Positions 45,454 through 55,909 of a DNA stretch of 64,000 bases are shown in pieces. A program made the position numbers and the translations under genes. The notes beneath the pieces are model-generated. The model saw nothing but the letters and a program-made list of their open reading frames with translations. It was not told where the DNA came from and did no database searches. This DNA is from Favolaschia claudopus (Eukaryota > Basidiomycota > Agaricomycetes > Agaricales > Mycenaceae). Position 1 is the stretch's first letter; every line of letters begins with the position of its first letter. The DNA lies in NCBI GenBank assembly GCA_037176885.1, contig JAWWNJ010000161.1:310001-374000 (forward strand). The letters run 5' to 3'.

Positions 45454-48400
45454 CTAGCCCCTTGCCTGCCTCCGGGACCGGGTCGCTTTAGGCTTGGTTG
45501 TACCTGTAGTACCTTGAACTCGAGCGCTCCGTCTCGTTGCCACTCTCTTCGGCTTCTCTTCGACTTTGTCTTTACTATCAGTTTCAACTCTCCCCCCTAT
45601 ATCATCCACTTCTCGTTTGCGCTTGCTGCGTTCAACTGGTGGTGCAGGACTTGGTGGTCGTGGCTCTACCTCGATATCCGAAAGGGCCGTTAAAGGGCTC
45701 GAAGGGGGTGGATCAATGAACTGTTCAAATAGTCCCGGTAATTCCGACGACTGCCAGACATATTCATCGCCATTTCCACCGAAGGCACTTGCCAAGTCGA
45801 AGGTAGAGGGGATACGACCCTCTGCAGCGCGCGAGAAGCGTAGCTTCATCTTGGTAAAATCGTAGGAAATACTCCGGCCCGGTTGCTTGTGTTCCGGCGT
45901 GTTCAAAACCAGTTCAGGAGTGGTGATATTTCGAATGATATTCCCAGCCTTTGCATTCCACAAAAGGTCGTCGAGAGGCAGAGCGCGCAACTCTTCGGAG
46001 GTGAAGAATCGAGATAGAAAGTATATCTGGATATCGTCGCTTGGGTGCCGACGCAAATAAATGCGTAAGATGACTAGTTGAAAAAGAATTGGGGCAACAG
46101 TTTGGAACCAGCGACGGGATTTCATCGTGTGTGGGGTTTTCGAGTCTGGATCAAAAGGGAATAGAGTCGAGGTAAGCTCTTGGATGTGTGGTTCGATGAG
46201 GGAAGCGTCTCCTGGAAGAATGCCTATATTAAATCGCCCTGCAAAGCCATTGGCACGTTTCTCCTCGTTAATCGGAGCGCTATCCATCCAGGCCTCGTAA
46301 TCAAGCTGAATCGGATGCTCTGTGTTGCACTTGATGATATCCAATATCGGCTGACAAGCATGGAGAAGAGCGTCTGATATTTCTGGATTTTCATATCCAT
46401 GGATGTCATGCGCGTCTTCAACGAGCCGATACGGCCACTTAATCATCCCGACATTGGACTGTATAACCGAATTACAGAGGCTTGAACTGTGGAAACAAAT
46501 TACTTGCCTTTGTAAACCTCACATCCACATTCGCGCCCGCTGCCCTTGCGCATTCAGCTTTCGTGACTACAAACTCGCTCTCCATGGGACGATCAAAGCT
46601 AGGGTAGACATTATCTCTATACCACTCGACGCGAACGAGACCGGTGCTGGTCACAGAGGCGATACGAGCGGGATAGAAAGTCTTGCCCGAACTGCCTGGA
46701 AACATGACATACGTATCAAGCCTAAATATAGGTATTCGAGTGAGTATACAATTTGTTTCAGAGAATGAACTTACAGTTCGTCTGTCCAGGAAGGTTCTGG
46801 TTCCAAAATCAAGGTACAACGCGAACAAAGCCATTGCACGTCGGTTGTAAATTGTTCCTGGACAATACATGGAACATGAGTCAAGAAACTGCAACCCGCA
46901 CATTTAATGAGCGGGACTGGAGCAGTGGGATCGCAGAATTTGCTGCACTCTGTGCACCAGTCCGTTGGTGGAGGGTATTCCGGTCCAACGACTGATGGAG
47001 GTGGTGGTGAATGTTCGAGGGGCAGGAGATTCACAGGGAAGACCGGGCTGAAGACTGACTCAGCCAACTCGGACATCACAACATCCTCGCCATCGTCGGC
47101 CGTCTGGAAATCAGCAAAGGAATTATCGGGGGAAGGAGTGTCTCTAATTTCAATTGGGGGTGTTTTGGGACGCCTATTTTCGCGATCAAGAGCTTCCGCA
47201 TAAGTAGAGACAGTGTCTTTGAACGATCTCATGGTCTAGGGTATGATAAATAGTCTTGTTCTGACCACTTCACAGATAAACATACCTTCGCATGGGCCGA
47301 TGATCGATGGAAAACCCACAGTACCTCGGTGTTGTCCGGTATGGTGATCAGATCACCTTGTCCGCGCGAACGGAGAGTTCCGTTGTTCCATGTATCGTCG
47401 TAGGAGAATGTAACATCGTTGATCAAGAATTTGGAGGTCCAGTGTTTGCATCCCGCATCAAAGGAGATGGTGCCAATTAATTGATATTGAACATGGTTAC
47501 CGGCCTCGTCACTGATTTCGAATGTTTTATCCAGAGGGAATCTCGCGAGCGTTGAGGTTTCTGGTCTGAGATGCAAGATCTTTGGCCATTCGGTTTCGAT
47601 ACTATCAACGATTGGAAGCAGGGAGGAATGTGTGCATTCCGGATGAGGGCAGGGCGAAATTTCCATTGAATGGACGACGGTAGTTCCACTGTGATCAGTT
47701 CCCACATCTTTCCAAGGTATAGCGGTTGAGAAATAATCGGTGAGTGTCGCCTCAGGACCGAACTTTGCCCGCGCGGTTCGAATATCAAAAACATTGAGGC
47801 GGAAAGAAGTTTGGAAGGCTCCAACGCGAATATTGACACGATGGTTTGCGAGACAGTGGCCCACTAGACGATGTCCCACCCCGAAGATTGAATGAACAGC
47901 ATCACCAGTATTTGAATCCTGGATTTGAACACATTGTTAATGACAAAGATGCACAGAACGCGGTGTAGAGCTTACCCGAATTGCGTGGTGCATCCAAGTT
48001 GTAGCGCAACCGTATGAAGCAGGGTCGGAATACAGCATCCAACGATTGAAAATAAACTGTCGTGCCTTTGCTTGACCCAGCCCAAGTTCCTGATTAATGT
48101 GAAGCTCGCGTTGTGCTTCTGTTAATTTCCGGTTGGTGAGGTATTTGATACGGCGATGAAAATGATAGAAGAAGCATGAAAGTGCGGAGGTAGATGGAAG
48201 TCGCAAAAGGAATTCTTCGCGCTCAAGAGTTTGCCATCGCACAAATGCTTGGTACCACATCTCCATGCCGTTGTCAAAGAAACACGAGTTAGGTGCATCC
48301 CATGGGTACGACTTGAGACGGATGAGCGGGAAATCAATTGTTGGGTTCGATACGATGATTTCTACGTCTTCTTGCTTATTCTCAGCGGCAGCGAGGGTTT

Positions 48401-50766
48401 CGATTGTATCGGGAGCGCGTCCATCGTTAAACTGGAAGACGCGGGGCTTGGTAGGTCGGCTATTTCTTGGTTCAGTGGCATCAAAATGGCCCCCTAGGTT
48501 GACTTGTAAGATGAATATTCTTAGAGGTTACTCGGCACTGACCTTTGATTGCCAAATATTTCTTCTCCATTTCCCGTACATGCAAGTAGAGTTTTTCGAT
48601 CCCAGGAACGATTTCTTGATCTTTCCCGACACTGTGATGTAGCAAGGAATGCTGATGTTCAATGGGATTTGTTGTAGAGGGAACCCTTGCCGCCATCTCA
48701 GGTGAAACAGCACTCTTGGATCGGAATATCATGGACATGATGGGACCGCGTTCCCACCATCGGAACCAATTTTTCGTGCGAGGGAACGTATTCTTGAGTT
48801 CTTGAAGAACCACATCGAATCGTTCGGATGTAGTTGAAGGTGAAACAAGTTCCCGTAAACCGCTCTCGAAGGTGTGCTTCGACTCGGGAGGGACAAGAGA
48901 GTGAGTGTTCATAATACGGTCTGCGCTACGCCAAAAATGAACGGCGCAGCCTACCACCGATTCTGTAGCCTCTTTGACTAGTTGCGCCCGCTCAACCGCC
49001 TGTGCTGCGGGAGATAATGAAGCGAATCCTGTGCTAGTTGAAATGATAGCATCGGCATATTCTTCTGCTTCAGCTGCTCGTTGAGCGCCGGAATAATCTA
49101 TTACCTGCGTCGAATTCTTATTGAGCAAAGATACAGATGATTTGGAGATGAAACTGACACAGAGAAGCATTTTTCGATCAAATCGAGGGCCAGCATGCTT
49201 TATAATAGCCCTGAATAAGTGCGCAAAATGCTGCCGATGATGCGCAGTATCCTGGTGGTTGATCCAAGAATATAGAACTGGGATCCAATCGTACGACGTC
49301 ATGCTGAATGCGCAGGTCGCCAATAGAGTGCCCAATTGGAAGAAACTCAGGTCCCCATCAACAACAAGTCCGTGGCGACCCACAGTCGGACCTGTAGCAA
49401 GGTCGAGGATCCAAGATTCAACACATTCACGAATAATGTTGTCCATGAAGGGGGTCTGGAGTGTGATGTGTGTGGGATTGGCGAGGCTGGAAGCGATAAT
49501 GAAAGGAGTTGGAAGGCGATTTTGGAGATCCCCAATTGCGCTAATGGAAGCCAAGCCACCTTTCACAGATGAAGATGTAATTCCCAGACGTGCCTGGCTT
49601 TTACCGAGCGCGTAGCGCGCCGCCTTTGGATTCGCCAGCGCAGGAGATATATCTGCGAGGGGAATTGAGCCTGGATTGATGTCTCCGGTCCTCAACTCAT
49701 GAGCGCTCGCTCCCGGTCGACGTTGAACCTGAATATCGAGCGCATCCTCCTCAAACTTCGATAGACGCCCACCCGGCGGCCGCTGGTGCGTCGAATGATC
49801 GCCGAGATGCTCCCAAACCAAAGTCGTAGAAGTTTTGTAGCGATACGTACGAGCTTCGCATTTATCGTGCTGAAGTGGTACTCCAATCGGGCATGTTTGA
49901 TTAGTACATCCCTTCGCAATCTGTTTCTCGCGCCCAGGGGCTTGGGTGTGCGGACGTGTTAATCGACCGCAATTTCCGCATCGAAAACATCCGACACAGA
50001 CTCGGAGCTCAGCATCGGGATGCCCGTTATACTCTCGGGTGCCCCAGGAACGCCATACCCAATTGGTTCGATCCCAGCCGTCCTCTTCTTGCCCTTTAAC
50101 GCACTCACGTCGAACAAAACCTACCGGAAAATTGAAGGAGGAGGCTCGGGAAGTTTCTGAATTGTTTAGATGTTCAAAATTGACTCGAAAGAAAACAGGA
50201 ATCAAATTATCTCACCGTGTTTGGTTGCGGAGCCATTACCTGCTACAACAGAGGATTCAGCAGCCTGAGCAAAGGAAGAGGAAGGGACAGTGGTAGCATG
50301 TGATGGTGGACCCTGCCAACCGGGGGGCGGATAATTAGGTGGCGGGAACATCCCAGGTTGGACATAATTCGCGGCCGGCAGATTTGGAACCCAAAGATTA
50401 GGCGGAAAGTGAAATGGATACCCGGGCTGATTAACTAGTTTCATGACTATTCAGTTTAATCACGAAGTATGGGTGTGCCCGGAGAATTCCTACATTGCAA
50501 GGCGGGCGGCATAGGGTGGTAACGGCAGGATAGGAAGGCTGAAATTGCGGCTGTAGAGGTGGAAGGTACTGCTGAGGATAGCCATAGACATAGTTCTCAT
50601 TATATGAATTGATATTATTGGGTGCATTAGTCCCTCGTCGAGAACGGGGATCCGAAGAATCAGACTCTAAAGTACCAGTGTGCGGGTATTTCCGTGGATG
50701 TTGATGGGGTATCGGCACCTGTGGTTGCGAAGGAGGGAAGAAGAAGCTCCAGATAGCCTTAAACAT
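45454..50766 (-). CDS. MULE transposase fused to USP-like, PHD and Tudor-like domains
   Basis: Splice signals join the exons in frame from an ATG at 50766 to a stop at 45454. Order: (1) Pro/Gln-rich disordered start. (2) WRKY/GCM1-type zinc finger, with VCVGCFRCGNC, GCTNQTC and a closing HLGDHSTH. (3) Transposase core with likely catalytic residues in VVDGDLSFF (first Asp), VIDYSGAQR (second Asp) and STTNPIEHQHSLL (Glu). (4) A domain starting SYPWDAPNSCFFDNGM and holding GCKHWTSKFLINDVTFSYDD, which resembles the Cys and His boxes of ubiquitin-specific proteases. (5) A PHD finger (WCTEC, IKCAGC, THVPC, WLCSRC). (6) A Tudor/PWWP-like strand set (TFYPARIASV, VRVEWYRDNVYP). (7) A helical region and a Lys/Arg-rich tail, probably nuclear targeting. 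One intron near 46440-46515 is of GC-AG type. It should cut and paste this element and the copy at 31244. The USP and Tudor assignments are by pattern only. Confidence 0.85.
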
Positions 50767-51258
50767 GACCAGTAGGCTACCCTTCGGCGTGCGAGAGGGA
50801 CAGAGAGAACGCAGGGAAGAAGAGAAGAGAGAAGACGGGATGGTCACGTGTTACAAGTTGATGTTTCACATGACCGCGGGGCGGCGGCGCGGCGAGTTTT
50901 CTCAAAGTATAAGTAAGTATTCTAGCTATTTTGCTGGCTAGATTTCCAGAATAAAGAGAAAGAATTGTTAGCTTGAATTAAGGCTCAACTGCAGCCCCCC
51001 CGACGCGTGGCGGCCGTCTTTTACACAATATTACACCTATTTCTTAGCCATTGCCGCGGCACAGCCCGCAAATCCCACTAAATACGAAGGTACTTGGTGT
51101 TGCTTCAAGTAACTTAATGTAACTTGAAGTTACTTAAAGCAGCTTAAATTTACTTTACTTGTACTTTTACTTTCAAAGTTTGCTTCACGAGCCAAACGTA
51201 ACATAACGTACATTTTGGCTGGACAAGTAAATTTAGCCAAGTTACTTTAGTAACCGTC

Positions 51259-51405
51259 GATTTTTTCGCTGGCTCAGCCTGGTCCTGGCTGCCTGCATTG
51301 ACGAAGTCACGGAGATGGTGGTCAGGAAAGAGCTGCGAAGCTTGAGCATCAATGATGGTATCAATGATCATCCAAAGGCTATGCAGCGTGACTGCGTGAC
51401 CGCGC
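51259..51405. other. 147-bp host fragment between two transposons
   Basis: It begins with the right MULE duplication (GATTTTTTC) and ends with the left duplication of the retroelement (CGTGACCGCGC). It is the only host DNA left between 43975 and 55880, and was probably part of the upstream region of the F-box gene at 55910. Confidence 0.8.
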
Positions 51406-51855
51406 GGGAGCGAGTGACGCGAGCGACTGCGATCAGGACGCGCAGCGTCCTGTGAGCTTGCCGGTAGATGCCAGGGAGTGGGTCGATGAAATGCGGGGCC
51501 ACGACGTTGGGGGCGCGCAACGTTTCGTCGGAAGACTCGTCAGGTGGCGTGATTCCCTATATAGTACCACGTGTGATGATTACCAAATGACAGGAACTGT
51601 CACCGGGTAATCGCGCCGGAGGGAATTCACGGAATTCAACGTTTAACGTTGAACTCGACGCGACTCCGCAACGCCTCGTTTTTAATGTTCTCATTTTCCT
51701 CCGGATGCTGGCATTTCATCCGGTTTGTCTCATGATCAACATTTATAAGTTTTCTTACTCTCGCGTTGCCATTTTGGGGTTGAATATCCGGTCAAGGATG
51801 GGAAAAACCAAGGTATGGCCGCGTGAGGGTGAATTGGAACAATGGTGGTAGCTCA
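51404..51855 (-). repeat. Pseudo-LTR, 3' copy in the sense of the element
   Basis: 452-bp direct repeat, offset 4025 bp from its partner. It contains a hammerhead ribozyme, a CTATATAGTACCACGTG block near 51557-51573, and a small palindrome AACGTTTAACGTT near 51639. Confidence 0.9.
51498..51548 (-). ncRNA. Type I hammerhead ribozyme in pseudo-LTR (copy 1)
   Basis: Read on the minus strand from 51548: stem I 5' strand GCCAC, core CTGACGA, stem II GTC-TTCC-GAC, core GAAA, stem III CGTTG with an 8-nt loop and CAACG, then TC (cleavage after this C, between 51503 and 51502), and stem I 3' strand GTGGC. All core bases of the hammerhead consensus (CUGANGA, GAAA, UH) are present and the three helices pair without mismatch. 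The molecule is open at stem I, hence type I. Hammerheads are known in pseudo-LTRs of Penelope-like elements. Confidence 0.92.
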
Positions 51856-52016
51856 ACAATCCACACAGTAAGTTAACTGTATAATTAACGAGGGACATCA
51901 AAATAAAATTCCTTCTATTTTCGAAATCCGAGGGGAGCGTCGAGCGAGGACCCGGAGGGGCCCGCAGCGAAGGCGCGGACGGAGGATTGAGAAAAAAGAA
52001 TTCTAAACTGATGCCA

Positions 52017-55000
52017 CTATAACTCGTGGTAAGTCTGCAACGTCTCTCGGTTGTTGACATTCAACCTGTCACCCAACGCGACTGGTTTTTTGTAGGAAGC
52101 CATGAAATGAAAGTCAGAATAGCCACAATCTGACAATCTCCATGTCTCCTCCAGTTCGCGCCAAATAGGACCAAGATCAATCTGGTCCCAGATAGGATTA
52201 TGGGTGAGCTTGAGAATGTGAAGATTGAAGTCCCCATCTGTGGATACAGTGGGTTTGAGCGCGTTGGGGCGTTCAACTCCATATTTCACTTCCTCAAAGG
52301 TACGTTGGAGCCAGCGCCCTGGATAACCGCGTTCACGCAGGCGTTGAAAAATTGCAAGCGAATTGCTGCAAAATCTTTTTCGCGTGAACAGATCCGAATA
52401 TATCGAATGAGCTCGCCCTTAATCCAAGCACGCTTGGAGTTCAGGGAGTGACACGAGTTCCAGGGGATGTATAAGTAAGCATTCAGAGCCTTTTGATATA
52501 CACTAGTGACGACGCGGAATTGTGGCCAGGTGGCTGGAGTCCCACGGTCAAGTTCAAGTTGAACCGATACATCAAGAAAAGGCAGCTGAAGCTTGGACGC
52601 AGCCCATTCAAATTTCATGTTTGGGTGTAGAGCGCCAATTCGATTTTGAAAGGAATGAACATCCTCTATTGTACCATGAACAATAGCAAATGTATCGTCG
52701 ATGAAGCGACGGTAGAAAAGCAAAAAGCTTGACATATCCTTCAAGGCTATTTTTTCGAGCGGAGCCAGAAACAGGTTCGCATACGTAGGTGCGCAAGCTG
52801 TTCCCATGGCCGTACCAACAACCTGCTGATACGTTTTTCCGGCGAAAGAAACATAGTTGAATTTCAAGACAAAACGAAGTAAGAGAAGGGTTAACTCTTT
52901 CAACGTCTTGAAATCCATGTTCATAGCATCGCTCATGTCCTTAAAGGGCATGAGTGGTACCTCGAGGATAGAAGCAATGTTTGCAATCCCATCATCAATT
53001 GGAATATTGGGGTACATTGCGACAATATCCCCGGTGACTAACCAGACATCTTGTCCGCGAGGAATTTTCACATTGTGAAGATCTCGACAGAACGATTTCG
53101 AATCTGGAAGGATCCAGGGAAATCTATTCAGGAAAGGCTTTATCTGGTAGTCAACCCAAGCCGACGCATTTTCCAACAGGGTATCAAAACCTGGGACAAT
53201 AGGTCGGCCGGAGGCGGGAGACTTGTGAATTTTAGGAATCACTTTGAGAACTGGGACCTTTACACGAGATTCTAGAATTGGAGCGAGCAGCCAGGTATAC
53301 TGCTGTCGAGTGAGAAGGGGTTTTGCCCTTTTCAGGATGAATTCCAGAGTCTCGGTTAGCAACCAGTGGATTGGTTCAGCCTCTATGTAGGAGGGGTTCT
53401 CCAGTAAACTAAGAGCTGTTTTGTGATACCATTCAACTGTCACAAGACATAAACCCAAGTTCTTATCGGCAGGAACAGCGAGGATGCTGTTATCCGACAA
53501 GAGTTTGAGCAAGCTTTCGAGATCACGGTCTCGAATATTAGGTCGTACAAATAGCATTTGTCGACCCATCACTTCGACCTCAATCTGGCTGCGGGTTTTA
53601 GCCAAAGCAGCTTCAATACGATCGATTAAGGGTGGCCGTTGGGCATCAGGCGCTGGAATGTGGAATTTTGGTACGTAACCCGGTTCCGAATTCTTAACCA
53701 CAAAGTGACGTTGAATACCGTCTTTAGGTTTTTCATTGTCTTTTTCAATGCGAAGCCGTAGACGGCGGGTGAAATCATCATAGCTTTGAAGTACAGACAA
53801 GGTTTTAGTAGGCCTTGGCCGAGGTGTAAACTTCGGGTTGAGTGCTAGGATTTTCTCCTGCTCAGGTTTAAGGTAGACGTCCGTCAGGTTATGGAATGAT
53901 CGATTTATCAATCGTGTATCAAAGTATAACAAGGACATTTTACTAATGATAAATTTCGTACGAACGTCCGCAGAGGCAGTGAAGAACTGAGGCGGATATG
54001 TGTCAGGCCGGTGGTGATGAAATCGCACACCAGGAGGACTCACCCAGTTCGAGACGTGAGCACTAGGGTCCGGGATAGCTAGGCGCCGCTCTTGCGAGCT
54101 GGCTTTCCCTTCCCCTTCCACTGCGTCTTTTTCTCCGTTGCGGCCGTGGTGGTGCTGCTTCCTGCGGCGACGGCGGCGACGGGGGGACCGTTCGAGCGCT
54201 TGGCATTCGCCTTCGCCGGTGCTGGCTTGGAAGGGCCAGTCGCCGTCTTGCGAGGAGGACGTGATGCGGAGCGGCGTGGAACAGAGAGTTGCTGGAGTCG
54301 CTTCTCGAGTTCCTGAATGCCTGAATAACGTTTCACGATGAAAGCGGTCAGCGGGCAAGGTTGAGGGATGAAAGACAGATGACGCACGGGTTTCGGCGGC
54401 AGCTGTAGCATCTTTCACCAGCTCCTCAACGGTACGGGCAGCGTTTGCAATTTCAGCTTCGGCGCGCGCAATCGAAATTGTGGTTGCCTTAGCTTCCTTC
54501 TCGAGTTCCTCCTTGCGGAGCTTGGCTGTGTAATTATAGCCAAGGTTCTGTAGATCCAGAACGGCCTCGGAACGCAGGAAGGCGATGCAATTATCCCAAA
54601 TATGGACATCGCCTTCCGGGCCCTCCCTGCGCAGGATAATATCCTTGACATAGCTTGTAAGCTCGTCAGCGTAAGACGTCGCGCAGGTCTCAACAACCGT
54701 AGCTGCACGATAACGTGCAACCTGCGCCTCAAAAATAGTCCGCATATAAGCGGACGTAGAGGTGCAGGTGGTGCTGAGATCCGAGACGGCTTTTTCCCGT
54801 GCAGCGGCGACAGCTTCGACCTCGTCGAGGCTAGGCGTATCTTTGAGCAGCTGGGGAGCAGGCAGCTTCATCGCGTTACTGATGAGCGATGGCACTGCAC
54901 CGTTCTCGGATGCCTGATCAAACCGGATACCGGCGACCAGGGCTTTCTGGAGGGACGAGAGATTACGATCGAAGCCCGACAGAGTCGAGTCCCGGATCGC

Positions 55001-55264
55001 CTCCATACCCTCCAGGACTGCGAGGGGAGGGACGCGGAACAGCACAGATTGGCGCTGAACGTTACGCATCCACTCCGAGGCAGTGGGTATCACCGGTACA
55101 GGGGGTACCGGGGCGGGTGCTGCAGCAGGAGCTGCGGCACGTTTTGCAGGTGGGGCGCCAGAGGTAGAGCCGTCACCAGCTTCCCGCGGCCTTTTGGTGG
55201 ACCGCGAGGCAGAAGTACGAAGATTTTGATGATTGTCGACATCCATGGGAGTCGAAGTCGACAT
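52017..55264 (-). CDS. Penelope-like reverse transcriptase polyprotein with one frameshift
   Basis: A frame from ATG 55264 (MSTSTPMDVDN) stays open to 52286. Residues 1-300 are a disordered and coiled-coil region with a basic part. The reverse transcriptase follows: VLKVIPKIHKSPASGRPIVP (fingers), TGDIVAMYPNIPIDDG (motif A), GTAMGTACAPTYANLFLA (motif B), FYRRFIDDTFAI (motif C with the catalytic Asp pair) and QLPFLDVSV. Near the A-run at 52347-52351 the frame shifts. The typical Penelope thumb motif RLRERGYPGRWLQ and VKYGVERPNALKP continue in another frame to a stop at 52017. This copy therefore probably lacks a full-length product, unless the base is a sequencing error. An intron-like segment 54321-54387 (GTGCGT...ATTCAG) would, if removed, end the protein at 54079 as a separate ORF1 with a Lys-rich tail. 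Confidence 0.85.
54321..54387 (-). other. Optional intron in the retroelement coding region
   Basis: 67 nt with a GTGCGT donor and TTATTCAG acceptor. Unspliced RNA reads from ORF1 into the reverse transcriptase. Spliced RNA reads EELVKDATAAAET into IQELEKRLQQLSVP and ends in a basic tail (KGKGKPARKSGA) at 54079. Both readings look coding, the spliced one more protein-like just after the junction. Confidence 0.5.
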
Positions 55265-55428
55265 AGCGGCGCTGAAGAGGCAAGGAGAAGCCAAAAAAGC
55301 GGCGCAGAGAGGTGTGTGGGGTGTACAAGGACTTTTGGGTTCGAGTCGGCGCCGGTGAGGGGCAGAGTCGATGAGAAAAAAGTTTTTTGAGGCGGTGGGA
55401 ATGCTCAAAGTGCGAAACGGGGGTGAAG

Positions 55429-55880
55429 GCGGGAGCGAGTGACGCGAGCGACTGCGATCAGGACGCGCAGCGTCCTGTGAGCTTGCCGGTAGATGCCAGG
55501 GAGTGGGTCGATGAAATGCGGGGCCACGACGTTGGGGGCGCGCAACGTTTCGTCGGAAGACTCGTCAGGTGGCGTGATTCCCTATATAGTACCACGTGTG
55601 ATGATTACCAAATGACAGGAACTGTCACCGGGTAATCGCGCCGGAGGGAATTCACGGAATTCAACGTTTAACGTTGAACTCGACGCGACTCCGCAACGCC
55701 TCGTTTTTAATGTTCTCATTTTCCTCCGGATGCTGGCATTTCATCCGGTTTGTCTCATGATCAACATTTATAAGTTTTCTTACTCTCGCGTTGCCATTTT
55801 GGGGTTGAATATCCGGTCAAGGATGGGAAAAACCAAGGTATGGCCGCGTGAGGGTGAATTGGAACAATGGTGGTAGCTCA
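55429..55880 (-). repeat. Pseudo-LTR, 5' copy in the sense of the element
   Basis: Direct repeat of 51404-51855. Its outer end is followed by the 11-bp duplication and then, after 18 bp more, by the ATG of an F-box gene on the plus strand. Confidence 0.9.
55523..55573 (-). ncRNA. Type I hammerhead ribozyme in pseudo-LTR (copy 2)
   Basis: Same sequence and fold as the copy at 51498-51548, shifted by 4025 bp. Cleavage is expected between 55528 and 55527. Cutting at both ribozymes would free an RNA of 4025 nt, one unit of the element. Confidence 0.92.
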
Positions 55881-55909
55881 CGTGACCGCGCATCTCTTCT
55901 TCGACCTCC

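Larger units (their letters stand above)
43975..51258. mobile_element. Autonomous Mutator-like transposon (MULE), 7.3 kb, with 9-bp duplication
   Basis: The left end GAGACCGCAAAAAGTAACTT and right end AAGTTACTTTAGTAACCGTC match the ends of the 3.7-kb element at 31244-34931. GATTTTTTC stands directly outside both ends (43966-43974 and 51259-51267), a perfect 9-bp duplication. The only gene, on the minus strand (45454-50766), is a spliced transposase that stays open throughout. The left 1.5 kb is non-coding and full of subterminal TTTACTT repeats. Intact ends, intact duplication and an open transposase suggest a recent and possibly active copy. Confidence 0.92.
51406..55880 (-). mobile_element. 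Penelope-like retroelement (endonuclease-lacking type) with 11-bp duplication
   Basis: Two 452-bp direct repeats (51404-51855 and 55429-55880) flank a minus-strand coding region with a Penelope-type reverse transcriptase. CGTGACCGCGC occurs at 51395-51405 and again at 55881-55891, so an 11-bp target duplication is likely, with the element at 51406-55880 (4475 bp). No GIY-YIG endonuclease motif follows the reverse transcriptase, which fits the Coprina/Athena-like group known from fungi and other organisms. The repeats act as pseudo-LTRs and both carry a hammerhead ribozyme. The two repeats appear identical where I compared them, so the insertion is young. One frameshift near 52350 breaks the coding region. 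Confidence 0.9.

Noticed and set aside
54602..55390. 262-residue plus-strand frame inside the retroelement
   Set aside because: It is antisense to the ORF1 coding region and has no motif of its own.
51404..55880. Direct repeats as LTRs of an ordinary LTR retrotransposon
   Set aside because: No gag, protease, integrase, tRNA primer site or TG...CA ends; the reverse transcriptase is of Penelope type and the repeats hold hammerheads.
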